64,000 nucleotides of DNA from Sequoia sempervirens (lineage: Eukaryota > Streptophyta > Pinopsida > Cupressales > Cupressaceae): positions 526,744,751 through 526,808,750 of the forward strand of contig VDFB02193867.1 in assembly GCA_007258455.2 (NCBI GenBank). The letters run 5' to 3'. This document shows positions 1 through 11,180 of the stretch, piece after piece. The position numbers were made by a program, and so were the translations under genes. The notes beneath the pieces were generated by a model. That model worked only from the letters and a program-made list of their open reading frames with translations. It ran no database searches and was not told the origin of the DNA. Positions within the stretch are counted from its first letter, which is position 1. Each line of letters begins with the position of its first letter.

Positions 1-249
1 TTACCTACTACCTTCAAGCATAGTCAAACACTTGCAAACAAAAGTTCTTTTTAGTGCACCAATTGAAGTGTTCCTAAACTAGTAATCATAAAAAAATTAT
101 TTTAAATATGGGTCTTCGACAAACGAAGCTACAAAACCACAAGTTATTAGTTTTAGTAAATGTATTCGACATATGAGAGCCTCAACGCCACATGCTACAA
201 CCAAACATTAGTAACCAGAAAATCCTATTCTAGTAAAATGGAGAAATCT

Positions 250-540
250 GGAAAAGATCCAAATACATAAATTCACTAGGTGAATGCATTATCACAAAGT
301 GAATGTGTCACAATATTTTTTGTTAGATTTCACTAGCTAAATGTGTTATCCTACAAAACAAATGCATTAGAACTATGCAAATGCGTCACAATACCTATCG
401 AATGCATCACAATTTTGTCGATTGCATCGCTTTGATTCTTGAATGTGGCTCAATCATTCAAATGCGTCATTCCTTTTGTCTAATGCATCGCAACACAATT
501 GATGTGGTGCAGAAAGTTGTGAATGCGCCTTTCCATACCT
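250..540. repeat. Degenerate AATGCRTCAC-type short repeat in the leader
   Basis: The words GAATGCATTATCAC, AATGTGTCAC, AATGCGTCAC, AATGCATCAC and AATGCATCGC recur about every 20-35 bp, nine or more times. A weaker version (AAATGCGTCATTTG, AAATGCGATTGATC) is seen in the leader of the second Tat element near 52385-52460, so the motif belongs to the leader of this family and is not chance. Its role is unknown. Confidence 0.5.
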
Positions 541-600
541 GTAGCTACAAAACAAAAACAAAAAATTGTACGAAAAACAACAAAAATCTACTAAAATGCA

Positions 601-613
601 TTGGGTTCACCAA
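601..613 (-). other. Primer binding site (TTGGTGAACCCAA type)
   Basis: Read on the minus strand, TTGGTGAACCCAA directly follows the LTR terminal ...TTACA. The same site occurs in the same place at 53827-53843 and, as GGGTTCACCAA on the plus strand, at 4882-4892. It begins TGG, as expected for pairing with a tRNA 3' CCA end, but it is neither the usual tRNA-Met nor the tRNA-Arg type; the tRNA was not identified. Confidence 0.6.
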
Positions 614-1642
614 TGTAACTATGGAAAATTTATGGGTTAGTAGATTAGAAGCAATAAATCCGAAATACCAAAGAAAATAGTGAAGTACAAAGGAGAAATC
701 ATGAAAACAAATAAAAATCTTTACCATACGTCTTTAATCTCCACGGCTGACCTCCATTCTAGCTTGCTGAGAATTATAGTTTTCCCTCAGATTTCTGTGA
801 GCAATCTAGGATTATGCCATTGTCCTACACAAGTGTTGAAGGATTTATGCAAGATGACTCAAGAATGCCTAAGAAAAATCTATGTGCGCAGAAGAGTGGA
901 TGAAAATGACTAACAACAAAGATGCAAAATGTTCACATGAAAGCTTGAGAGCCAAAAATGAAATCAAAATTGTCATTTTATAGAGAAAGTCAATTTTAAA
1001 ACAACAGTCGAGATTGAAATTTGAATTGACGGATAGGATTAGAAGTTGGAATAAAGAAAAAAATGACCATAAAAGGCTGGAGAATCAAATTAGTAACTGT
1101 CATTTGACCCTTGAATAAAATGAGCATCTTTTGAATTAAAAATCAATTTAATTTGAAAGTGGGGAATCATGTGACAGTAGACAATAAATTCCCATTATAT
1201 ACCAAAAATATGAACTTTGACCATTTTAAATAAACAATTTTATTTAAAATGAGGAAAATGACATGTGGTCATAATTAAATAAATTAAAGAATTTATTTAA
1301 TGAAAAGAGGACTTTGACAAATTAATGGCGTATTTAAACAAATAAATGAGATTTATTTATTTAAATAATCAAGAAGAATTAACAGACATAAATAATTAAA
1401 TAAATTAAGAAATTTATTTAATTCTAGGACTTTAGACAATTAGTGACGTATTTAAATAAATAAATTTATTTATTTAAATAATTAGGAAGAATAAAGAGAC
1501 ATGAATTAATTAAATAATTAAAATTTATTTAATTAATAGATGAAAATGAACTAAATAACATAATTAAATATTTTAATTATGCTAGGACGAATGCGGTGAA
1601 AAATATAGCTTACAGGCCTAGGTCAAATTTTTAGTGTCTACA
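614..1642 (-). mobile_element. 5' LTR of Tat-like element, minus strand
   Basis: On the minus strand it runs from TGTAGACACT to AGTTACA (plus strand TGTAACTATGG ... TTAGTGTCTACA). The ends, the AT-rich centre with many TTTATTTAAT palindromes, and the CCTAGGCCTGTAAGC-like block near the start match the LTRs at 23059, 39784 and 53844, but the sequence is much more diverged and is 1,029 bp instead of about 1,334 bp. The primer site is on its left and no polypurine tract lies on its right, so this is a 5' LTR and the element extends leftwards. The right flank is CCTCT; the matching target copy lies outside the window. Confidence 0.75.
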
Positions 1643-4600
1643 CCTCTAACTCCTTAGGTTGGTCTAAACTTTAGGTACAAAAACAAAAATCTAGGATGTT
1701 TAAGGATCAAAGAGTGGTGATGAGATAAGTGAAAGATGAGTTATGTGAATGATTGAACTCTTAAGAAACCTTGAAGGAGATACTAGACTTTAGGACTTTT
1801 GAATTTTTGATTTTGGATTTGATTTGGATTTTGGATAATGAACTTATAAACCCCAAGATGTTGGATGTTATCCTGGGATAAATTTGTGCACAAGGTGATA
1901 ATTTAACTAAGTGTATGAAGAAGGATGCATCTACACACACTTAGTCAAACAAGTTGATTTTGATTTGATTTAAAGCATTTTCCAAAAGTCTAGTATGAAG
2001 GATTTTTCCAAGATTTCTAAGAGTTGTTTGAGAGATGGGTTTTGATTGATGTTTGACGATGGATGAAAGTGTTGATTTTGATCCTAAGTGAACCTAGAGA
2101 GAATTTTTCTTACAAGACCTCACTATTGAAGAACATGATATTCTTCCTATTTGAGAAACTCAAATAGTTGAAAAAGAGTTGGATTTTGACAATAATATAA
2201 AATGAATACAAATTGGGATTGTTCTTTGAAGCACGTTTGTAGAAATTATAGACCAATCTCTCCCTAAATTTGTAAAGTGTTTAAAGACATTTCTTGAGAG
2301 ATTTTGGACTAAGACCTTTGGTAGCCTTTGGTTTTCAGATTTTGATCTTTTAGGAAATCATTTGTAGAAACACATGTGTGGGTTTCAATTATTTCTTATC
2401 TTTTCTTAATGAGTCTTTTTTACCACAAACACTTTCTTGCTTAGCTTTCCAAACTAAATGTCTAATGTCTCAATTTATTTTAATCCCACAAAGTCCATTA
2501 TGTGGAAATCAAGAGAATCAAGGCGATAGTTCCTTAATGTTGACTTTAGAAAGAGAAAATTGACATATAAAACCAAATACTTAGAATCCTCTAAGGATGG
2601 AATCCCTAGGGACAAGTAGTAGCACTTGGATTTTTTCGAAGGTATTTGCTTCCTCTAAAAGGTTTGAAATTTGATGACCTTGTTGAATGTTTGTTTTCCA
2701 ATGTCTTAGATCCAAGAAAAGTGTTTTGATTCAAAATGATTCACAACCCTAGGATAGAAGAGATAATATTTGTTGAATATCCACTTGGATAAACTAGTTG
2801 CGCTTATTCAAAGGAGATGACTAGAAGTTTGACTGTGCTGGCTCCCCTCCATGACACACACTTCTCAGGTCAGCCAAGCTTTAGTTCTCATGAATCTCCC
2901 ATGATGAACTTCTCATCTCTACTAAGAACCACAAAAAAGTGGGGTGGCTTTAGAGGTCTGGCCTCTTGCACCAACAAATAGAAAGGGATTTTGGCTTTTA
3001 CATAGTTTAGCTTTTAGTCAATGCATCCGTTCGAGTGGGATATACATACAACAAGATGAGCTCCATTAAGGAGGACTCCTAGCCCGTAGAGTTTACCCTC
3101 TACAAGTTTTCACACACAACATGGGTACTAAGGGAATCACTTGTCGACATAAGCATTCGTGAGCTTGATCTTTCCTCAAGCATCCATTTTATATACCGGG
3201 CATAAATGGCTTGGATTCAACCTGTTACCAGTTTGGGTTATTTCCTTGGGGTGATTACTTTTTACCACCAAGGTAGGTCCTCTAAAGGTGAACAATAGTG
3301 AGTAAGTACATTTTTTAGTTTTATCAATCTTTGTTTGCATGAACAAAAAGAGAACACACGCGATGCCTTTTCTCACACTAGCAAGTTTTGTTCAATTTTA
3401 AAAACCCAAATTTGAAATGTGGAGGCAATCTTCTAGACAACCTAATATCACTAAAATGATTTTGATTCTCAAGATTCCCATGAAGTGCAAGAGAAGTGCA
3501 TACACATTTCAATGATATTATTTTGTAAAGAAGATTGCAAAACAAGACAAGCACAAATTCATTTTTTTAGTCCTCAAAGCAGTGATGGATTCTTTTTATA
3601 GAACCAAAACCAAGTGTTTGAAGTTTCTTGTTCAATTTTAGACCCAAAATCAAATCTAGTGATTTTCTAATGTTCTTTTTAGCCAACTTTGAGAAAAAGA
3701 AATCTTTTTTATGTTCTTTTTAAAACCCAAAAAGAAGTGAGTTGTCCTAAAATAGAAAACAATAGAAGGAATGAAATCCCTAGGCTATTATGATAAGCAT
3801 TTAAAAATGTTTTTTCCAACTTAAAGTTCAATTTTCAATTTTCTTCAACTCTAATCTACTTGTTTTTGCTGAATTCCAATGCTCAATTCAATTGTCAACC
3901 TAACCTACAAACATTACAAAGTAAAATATTAGAGATGAGATTTATTTCAAAGAATTAATGATAATATTTAGCATTAAAATTTAAAACACAATTCCTAAAT
4001 AAAGATAGATTTTAGCATTTCCCAAATAAAATTTGAATTCAAATCATGTGAAAGATGTAGCATTAGAAATAAAAACACAATTTCTAAATATAGATTTTTG
4101 CATTTCCCAAATAAAATTCAGATTCAAATCACGTGAAATATGTAGCACTAAAAATCAAAACACAATTCACTCTCTGAGTATGGTGTCCTTAAAAAATCAA
4201 ATCAAGACCAATACCCATGTGAATACATGAAACTAAATGTAGATTTTACAACAAATTCAATTTGGGGATTCTAGTCAATAGAGAATCACAATCAATACCA
4301 GAAATTTTTAACTTGGCTCTAGAAAAAATAATTCAGCCCCTACCATTTGACGTTGGCAATATACTCAAAACTCCTCAAAAATAAAGATCACAGTTTCCCT
4401 CTTTTACTGATAGTAAAAAAAAATGCATTTACCAAGCATTTTACTCTCCTATATTCCAACAAAAATTACAGAGGCGTTTTTTGCATTACTGTCATGTTTT
4501 TCCCTTAGCTGGTGACAAAAAAACACTTAAAACATCATAAAAATTGAGGTTTGGGCATGAAAAATGCTCCAAACAACATTTTGGATGTGAGAATAATAAT

Positions 4601-4894
4601 TATTTTGAAGTTTACAACATTAAAATCCAATCTCCCAAAAACACGGTTGCATTCTATAACTTTTACCTCCTTTGGCCAACTTCCAAACTTCAAATGTTGC
4701 ATAGAATGAAACACATAGAATGAGTTGTATAATATCTATTTAATAAGTGAGTTAAATGTGTTATATTTGAAGGAAGAATTATTTTAGAATGAACTAAAAT
4801 ACAACAAAAGAACAAAGATCCAACCCTCCAAGTAGGGATAAATAAATTCCTAGTTTTCTTGAAAAATACCCTCTCCACATCGGGTTCACCAAAA
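1643..4894 (-). mobile_element. Leader region of a second Tat-like element, minus strand
   Basis: No coding sequence seen. The block near 2840-3380 (GGCTCCCCTCCATG, then 'atataccgggc', 'ggtgattactttttaccacc') matches the leader of the Tat element at 52745-53230 (GGCTCCCCTCCACG, 'gtacaccggctgg', 'gagtacttttttccacc') in the same orientation. The stretch ends at 4882-4892 with the same primer-site complement, GGGTTCACCAA. Short open frames here (2378-2563, 4033-4230, 4690-4914 and others) have no family features and are left out. The element at 614-1642 was inserted into this leader. Confidence 0.5.
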
Positions 4895-5471
4895 TGTGGA
4901 GAAGGGGGATTCACTACTCATGATTTCTCCTCATTCAGAGAGCCTCACTGGGTAAACTACCCTAAACTACGTCAAGGAACATTAGTGAGATTTTTAGAAT
5001 AAAAAAGAGCAGGTCACAAAGATTCTCTGGACAAAAGTGCGGTTGTAGGATGACATACCAAAAAGTGAGTTTATCATAGAAAATAGATAGATGACTGCTA
5101 TCAATTTTATTTCTAAGAACTTATAGAATATGATGAAGTAAAAAATGTAAGGGAACTAAAATAGAAATGATATGGAGAATAAGAGAGAAAAGAAAGTGCT
5201 CACAACCACTCAAGTGATGAAGCCTCTAGTACGTGAATGCTTCAATACTTGCATGGGTAAGATATGGAGAAAGTGTTGGGGCTATATAGGGGTTTTTCTC
5301 AATCAAACCCCTATTTTGGTGTTTCGACCTCCATAGATAGCCGAAAAGATCAAGAGAGTGTAACCGAAATGGACAAAGCATGTGGTGAAAGAAAAAACTA
5401 CTTTAGGAGTAGAACCTATGCCACCAAGTATGAGTGATAAAATCAATCCCCGCTTGAGGAGAAGAACCCAT

Positions 5472-6767
5472 TGTAGACACGTAAAATATACTAATTGACA
5501 TCATGCATCTGATCCTGACTTTCTAACATCGTTTCTTCTGGAATCATCCCTCGGTCTGACCATTTAATCAAATTCCCCTATCTGATTAAATTCATCAATA
5601 TTCATCTCTTGATTAAATAAATCATTTTATCTAATCAAGTCAATCTCTTTTGTTAATTAAATCAATCCATCTTATCTAATTATCCTTATTTAATTAAATC
5701 AATTTATTTGATTAAATCTCTAAAGTCTATCCATTAAATTAAATAAATTAGAACCTTATTTAATTTAATCTAACACCATTCCTTCTAATTAAATAAATCA
5801 AAATCCTTATTTAATTAACCTCTTATCATATTCCTCTCTTATTTGATTTAAATAAATTCATAAATTTGAGTCAAATAGGTCACATCATCTAACCTCTCCT
5901 ATTAAATTAATTAACCCTTGATTAATTTAGCCTCATCTCATGTCTCGTCCTCTAGATAATGCAAGTTGCACATGAAAATAGATTTAATTCATTTATTAAA
6001 TCTTTATTTTCCTCACCAGGCATATTTTGGAATATTCTCTCAATATGAATTCAAAAATTCCAAGTCAACATGTACATCCAACAAGGCATTTAAAACACCT
6101 TACATGTCCTTTTCCTTGAGCCAAGTGGCATTTATTGCATTTTCCCTTCCCTCTCACATGTCATTTCAACAAATTTGAATTTTAAATATTGGCATTTATT
6201 GGAACAAACCCCAAATCTTTCACATCCATCATCCATTCATAGCTTGACAAGTGGCACCATATCATTGGATGAATGTTAGTCCCACATTGCTCAAATTTGG
6301 ACTTTCATCCATCTTGAAATCCTATAAATAAAGAGCTCCTATCTCCATTTCAACATCCACAATCCAAGCAAAGTTATCATGCTAAAATACTTAACCATTT
6401 CCATTCATCAATCTTGAGTTCTTAGCTAGGTTATTGCAGATTTTGGCTTGGAGCACTCACCATTCATCATCAAAAGTGGATCAAATCTCTTCATCAAGTC
6501 AACATATTGAAGCTTGCAATCATAGGAATTGGGAAAGGGCCAATTTTCACATCAAATTGGCACCAATTCTCCCATGGGATCAAGATTTTGCTTTTCTAAT
6601 TAGGATTCAATCTTTGTTTTGTCATTTGCTTTGTGTTCTTCAATATTTTCTTCCTAATTTGAATATTGTAAATGGATTTCATGGGGAATCCTTGTTTTGA
6701 CTTGCATTTCATTGTTTAACTTTTTTATTCATGTTGTTTTGCAGGTACTAGGAAAAGGGTTCACACA
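5472..6767 (+). mobile_element. Solo LTR, plus strand, target duplication CCCAT
   Basis: A 1,296-bp unit starts TGTAGACACG and ends TTCACACA. It is flanked by CCCAT on both sides (5467-5471 and 6768-6772). No internal region or second LTR is seen, so it is a solo LTR left by recombination between two LTRs. Its first half is AT-rich with repeated TTTAATTAAAT/GATTAAAT words like the Tat LTRs read in the opposite direction, so it probably belongs to a related gypsy family. It carries a clear TATA box at 6323. It interrupts a minisatellite of the host LTR, whose units continue on the far side. Confidence 0.8.
6323..6330 (+). promoter_or_regulatory. LTR TATA box (TATAAATA)
   Basis: CCTATAAATAAAGAG lies about 445 bp before the end of the solo LTR, the expected place for the U3/R boundary. 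A start site about 30 bp downstream would fall near 6355. The identification is by motif and position only. Confidence 0.5.
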
Positions 6768-7447
6768 CCCATATCACAAAAGAGGTGATAAAAGCAATCC
6801 CCACTCGAGGAGGAAAACCTGTATCACAAAGTAAGGATGCAAATGATAGGGGATATGCAATCCTAGGATGCTCACAAGAATGAGATAAGGGAGATGAAGC
6901 TACAAAAGGGTGTTGTGAGAGCTTAAGAGCTTGAGTTTGCTATAGTAAGCTATATGGAGTTGTGCAAGCAAGATAATAAGAGAGAAAATGCTAGAGTGAA
7001 GCTAGAAGAACTTAGAAGGAGCAATATGATTGAAAATACAACATATAAAGAGAGAAGAGAAGCAAAAAGAAGATTCCTAGGTGGTTACAAGGCATACTAA
7101 GTCGTTATCACTGACAAAACTCAGTGAAAAGTGGCAAACATGCTCAAAAATGGTATGTTGAATGTCAAAATGTCACAAGATGCTAGTGCGATGTGCAGAC
7201 GTCTACATGGCATGCTAGTGTCCGGACACATCATGCTACAAAATGACACAAACATGAAAAGCACCAAGTTGATACAAAGCTAACATGTGAGGGTAGCTAT
7301 TGAAAAGGGGTTTTCAAGCATCTTGAGAGGGGAAAAAGCTAATGCAAGGGCTAAAATGAGCCTATACAAGATGCTAAGGGAGTGGACACTAAAGTGGATG
7401 TAAGAATTTATGTTAAATTGCAAGGGGTGAAATTTTATGACTATACA

Positions 7448-8230
7448 GGGTGAAACAAAGAAGCCTTAGAATTTTTTTCAGAAGGAGACTGTAGATATTG
7501 AATTTGAGAAAACACTAAGTAATGACAAAGTTCAAAATGAAGGGAAAAGGGTTACTAAAACTAAGAAGGTTGAACAAGGGATCACTACCCCTTCATTTGA
7601 CATTTCCCAAGCACTAGATTAGATAAAGATGACGGTCCCCTTGATGGAGTTGATGAAGATTGATGAGTTCAGAGACACAACCCTCAAGATGATTACCAAC
7701 ACATCTAAAAAGAAAAAGATCAGAAGAAGGAGGTTAATGTCATTGAACAAGAAATTACAAAAAAACCAAAAGTATATTTGGGAGACACACTCACAAAGAA
7801 CCCATCCCAGGTGGATCCATTTTATACCACATTGGTGATCAGCAATAAGTTGGTGAAAAACAACATGATTGAATTAGGAGCTACAATCAACATCATGCCT
7901 CTCACTATCATGAAGGAACTAGATCTGTGGGTGAATACTGCATATGGGAAGTGTTACCCCATGGATAACAGATCATTCCCTATAGTTGGAGTAATATGGG
8001 ATGTAGAATTAAAATTGGCATCATATCCAAAGGTGACATATAGGATAGACATTATTGTGGTAGACACCCCCCTTTACTATCAGATGTTATTATCAAGTCA
8101 ATGGATTGAAATAGTAGGTGGGAATGTTCAACTAGACTTGTATGCCACAATACCTGTGAATGGAAGGGAAGTCATGTTATACATAGAGCCTAGATGTGAA
8201 CAAGTCATTGAGCTCTTTGATCCCAATTAA
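7448..8230 (+). pseudogene. Gypsy pol relic: linker and aspartic protease
   Basis: Readable from about 7490. The block SFDISQALD...MELMKIDEFRD (7595-7670) looks like the conserved stretch before the protease in Tat-type polyproteins. The protease follows: IELGATINIMP at about 7869 stands where D-L/S-G-A is usual, so the catalytic Asp is Glu here; a YQMLLSSQWI block near 8080 fits the usual ILLGRPW/F C-terminal motif. Frames change near 7780 and stops occur, so it is inactive. The gag part is missing because the LTR at 4895-7447 was inserted upstream. Neighbours show that this is the start of a pol order PR, RNase H, RT. Confidence 0.7.
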
Positions 8231-8340
8231 TTGAAATGCTTTTGATGTAGAATTAGGGAGTTTTAGAATTGAACATTCAAACCCCGAATTGCTAAACATA
8301 GACCCAATTGCTAGGGATGTCTCTAAGAATGAACATGGCA

Positions 8341-8821
8341 TATGGTGAATGTACTTTGATGGAGCCTATAGTAGAGAGGGGAATGGAGCTGGAATTGTCT
8401 TCATTTCACTTGAGGGCACAACATTTAAATACTCATTTCTGCTAACATTTGAATGCAAAAATAATATGTAGAATATGAAGCCTTATTGCTAGGTCTAAAC
8501 ATGGCCACAAAACATGGGATCAAAATCTTAACTATTCTTGGGGATTTTGAATTGGTTGTTTCAAAAGTAAGATCAAAATGCTCAACAAAAAATAAGAGGT
8601 TGAAGCAATACAAAAATGTAGCATGGGATACTATAGAACTCTTTGATTCTTTCTCTATTGAGTGGGTAGATAGATCCAAAAACTTGATGGCTGACTTCTT
8701 GGTAAATGTGGCCTTGAAAAGGGATGATGTTAACCTAGCAAGAATCTCACAAGTAGAGCTCAAAACTAGACCTGCAGTACCTACCAACATTTACAGTTGC
8801 AAGTCTTTAATGATGACATAG
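8341..8821 (+). pseudogene. Archaeal-type RNase H domain lying before RT
   Basis: The domain begins at YFDGAYSREGNGAGIV (about 8353), continues with FECKNN and YEALLLGL, then ILGDFELVVSKV, and ends FSIEWVDRSKNLMADFL. These are the marks of the second, archaeal-type RNase H of plant Tat elements, in which the first Asp (FDG), the Glu of YEALL, the Asp of GDFEL and the last Asp (MAD) would be catalytic. One TAG interrupts CKNNM/YEAL. In the other Tat element of this window the same domain comes after the ordinary RNase H; here it comes directly after the protease and before RT. Confidence 0.75.
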
Positions 8822-8895
8822 ATTTGATCAAGTTCTTGCATTGCATCAATCAGTATGAAGCTCAATAGATTGACTTCAATGCATTTTTTGAAGAG

Positions 8896-10017
8896 GTGGA
8901 TGGAAAACAAACTATGTTTGGCAAAGAGGTAGTGCAACTCAAAACAAATGAGATCCCTAAAGGATTGGTTGCACTAGAAAGGGTATTTGATGGGAATTGC
9001 AAAGCAATTATGAAACAAACACCAATGAGAAGGGAAGACATTGAAGAAATTAATCTTGAGACTAAGTTGGCCCCAAAAAAGGTGTACATTAGAAAAAAGA
9101 TAAGCCCTACAATCAAAAAAATGTTGATTGCATTGTTAAGGAAGTACAAAAATGTTTTTGCATAGTCATATGATGATCTTAAGGCATATAGAGAAAATCT
9201 ATTTCAACATGAGATTCCACTAAAGCCTGGTACAAAACCTTTTAGACAAAAACAAAGGCCAATAAACCCTACTTTGGAACCCAAGATGTGTGAAGAACTT
9301 ATGGAACTTAGGGAAGGAGGTATCATCAAACCCATCAAGCATTTTACTTAGGTTTCCAACTTGGTGCCTGTTAGAAAGTAGAATGGAGACATAAGTTTGT
9401 GTGTATAATTTCAAAATTTGAATGTCTCCTCTCTTAAAGATAACTACCCACTCCTAAACATGGAGACTATGTTGCAAAGAGTAACTGGGTGTGAGTTATT
9501 ATCCATGATGGATGAATTTTTGGGATATAATTAGGTGAAAGTGAAAGAATCAAAGCAGTATAAGAATGTGTTTACCACACCTTGGGACACATATGCATAT
9601 GTAAGAATGCAATTTGGCCTCACAAATGCTAGTGCCATGTTCTAAAGAACTATGGACATTGCCTTTGCTAATTTGATCAATACAATAATGGTGGTGTATC
9701 AGGATGACCTCACAACATATTCAAAGAAAGTTGAAGATCATGTAGAACATTTGGAAAATATCTTCCTCAAAGCCTTGGAGTATGGTATTTCCATGTACCC
9801 TAAGAAGCGCCATTTTTCTGTAATAGAAGGAAATTTTTTGGGTCACATAGTGTCCAAAGAAGGAAAAAAAATTGATCCAAAAAGAGTAGAGGCCATAGCC
9901 AAGATCCCCATCCCAAAGACAGTAAAGGCCATCCAATATTTCTTTGGACAAATAAAATTTGTAAGAAGGTTCATATCAAATATTGTTGAGATTGTCAAAC
10001 CATCTAAAAAATGTTGA
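8896..10017 (+). pseudogene. Gypsy reverse transcriptase relic
   Basis: A lead segment (MDGKQTMFGKE..., 8896-9165) is followed by RT: HEIPLKPGTKPFRQKQRP (9207), ELREGGIIKPIKH, SNLVPVRK, DNYPLLNMETML, QFGLTNASAMF, VVYQDDLTTYS (about 9690) and FLGHIVSKEGKKIDP. The active-site motif reads YQDD where YVDD or YIDD is usual. At least seven stops break the frame, among them T*VSNL, V*FQNL, N*VKV and F*RTM; the ones that can be judged are one C-to-T or G-to-A change away from the conserved Gln or Trp. Inactive. Typical RT length is preserved. Confidence 0.85.
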
Positions 10018-10424
10018 AGGAAGGAGCCAATATTGATAGGACTATAGAAGCAATTGATGCATTCATATCCATCAAAAGAGCAATCAAGGAGGCCGCATTG
10101 TTAAAATCACCAAACTTTAGCAAAGCTTTCTAGATTTTATCATTTGCATCTTACCACATAGTTGCAATAGTAATGTTGTAGAAGAATGATGAAGGGTATG
10201 AGAAACCTATATCATTTTTTCAAAAATCCCTTCAAGGAGCAGAATTAAAATATGATATTATAGAGAAGTAGGAATATGCACTTGTCGGAGTAGTAAAATC
10301 CTTCAAACCTTATTTGGTGGGAGCTAAAATAATTGTATATGTTGCTAATGCTATGGTTAAGGATGTGTTTTTACTGGCTAAATTTATAGGGAGAAGGTGT
10401 AGGTGGATTAATATAGAACTCAAG
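10018..10424 (+). pseudogene. Ordinary gypsy RNase H relic, 3' end cut by a transposon
   Basis: Across several frames one can read AIDAFISIKRAIKEAALL, KSPNFSKAF, FASYH, GAELKYDIIEK, EYALVGVVKSFKPYLVGAKI and GRRCRWIN, the usual tail of RT plus RNase H in Ty3/gypsy pol (connection subdomain, F..AS, Y...EKE, ALV..V..FRPY, R...W). The sequence breaks off at RRCRWIN and the following EFDIEIQITKLVRG is found only after 11183, because a 756-bp element was inserted. Stops are numerous. Confidence 0.65.
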
Positions 10425-11180
10425 AGGGTATATGCAGGATCATCATGGAAAAAATAGGCCCTTAAGTGGCAAAAAATTAAGAAAAATAGAGTTACGAAAC
10501 TTGATGTAAAAATTTGAATGAGTTATCTATATTATTTCAAAAGCAAGAATATAATTTGTATCAAATTGAATGTGGTTTTCTAAACTACTAAGGTTTTATT
10601 TAAAAAATAAAAATCTATTTGGTGAAAATTTGAAATTTCAATGCATTATTACTTCAATTTCAGGGAAAAAATAAGAAGTAGGTGTCTATCTTACCACCCT
10701 AACCATAATAAAATAATAATTTTTTTTATAATATTTTGGATATAAGTAGAGGACTCATGTCGTAATGTGATGAATATTTTTTTGTAATGTTTTCTAATTA
10801 AATAATTAATTATGAATCTTTATTACAACTTTTAAAAATATAAAACTCATATGTCACGACCACCTTAACTTGGTCAAAACTTCATGAAATTCATTTTTTA
10901 GTCCTATGGTAATGTGAAAGAGTATATAAATGTGATCACTTTGATATTTTAGTTCAAAAAATGGCGGTAGTTTGGTGCATAGATGTTTTCAATCAGCCTA
11001 TCGATAACACTTTAGTTACTGTGGTTCAAGAGTAAAACATGAATTTATATTGAGATTTGGAAGCCAAGTCTCCTTTAAAATCCTTTTCATTTCATCGATT
11101 TTTTAGGGTAAAAAAAAATTTGTCAGCCACATACCCATCATATCGCCACTTTTTTTCCCATCATGATCTTGCACATACCT
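10425..11180. mobile_element. 756-bp terminal-inverted-repeat (MITE-like) insertion
   Basis: The left end AGGGTATATGCAGGATCATC and the reverse complement of the right end, AGGTATGTGCAAGATCATGA, form imperfect inverted repeats of about 25-30 bp, both followed by a run of A. The flanks share AAG(A): CTCAAGA on the left, AAGAATTT on the right. The gypsy reading frame resumes right after it. The interior is AT-rich and has no open frame, so it is non-autonomous. The superfamily was not determined: the 3-4 bp target copy and the ends do not clearly fit CACTA, hAT or Mutator. Confidence 0.7.

Larger units (their letters stand above)
1..613 (-). mobile_element. 5' leader of a Tat-like gypsy element (rest lies left of window)
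   Basis: Non-coding leader that lies between the primer site and gag in a minus-strand Tat-like LTR element. It resembles 53220-53843, the same part of the better preserved Tat element in this window: both carry the phrase 'ctaccttcaag/ctaccaccttcaag', then a 'caacgccacat' block, and both end in the same primer-site complement. Only the part next to the LTR is in the window; gag and pol should lie to the left. The short plus-strand open frame at 375-680 is judged a chance reading of a repeated AATGCGTCAC-like motif. Confidence 0.6.
5433..6825. repeat. About 48-bp minisatellite unit split by the solo LTR
   Basis: The unit GTGATAAAATCAATCCCCGC at 5438 is repeated as GTGATAAAAGCAATCCCCAC at 6783, each followed by a GAGGAGRARAACC block and then an 'atcacaaa' tail. 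Taking out 5472-6767 and one CCCAT places the units in tandem. A third, weaker unit precedes 5433 (TTTAGGAGTAGAACC). This confirms the precise excision points of the solo LTR. Confidence 0.55.
4895..7447 (-). mobile_element. 5' LTR of the second Tat-like element, split by a solo LTR
   Basis: The LTR begins on the plus strand at TGTGGAGAAGG right after the primer-site complement and ends at ACTATACA (7447), where the pol relic of another element begins without a polypurine tract. Without the insertion at 5472-6767 and its duplicated 5 bp it is about 1,250 bp. The right part (about 6781-7447) matches 15762-16434 over roughly 650 bp in the same orientation, for example 'gttgtgagagctt', 'gtggttacaaggcat', 'cacatcatgctacaaaatgaca', which is the 3' LTR of a related copy. 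This supports both boundaries on the right. Confidence 0.6.
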
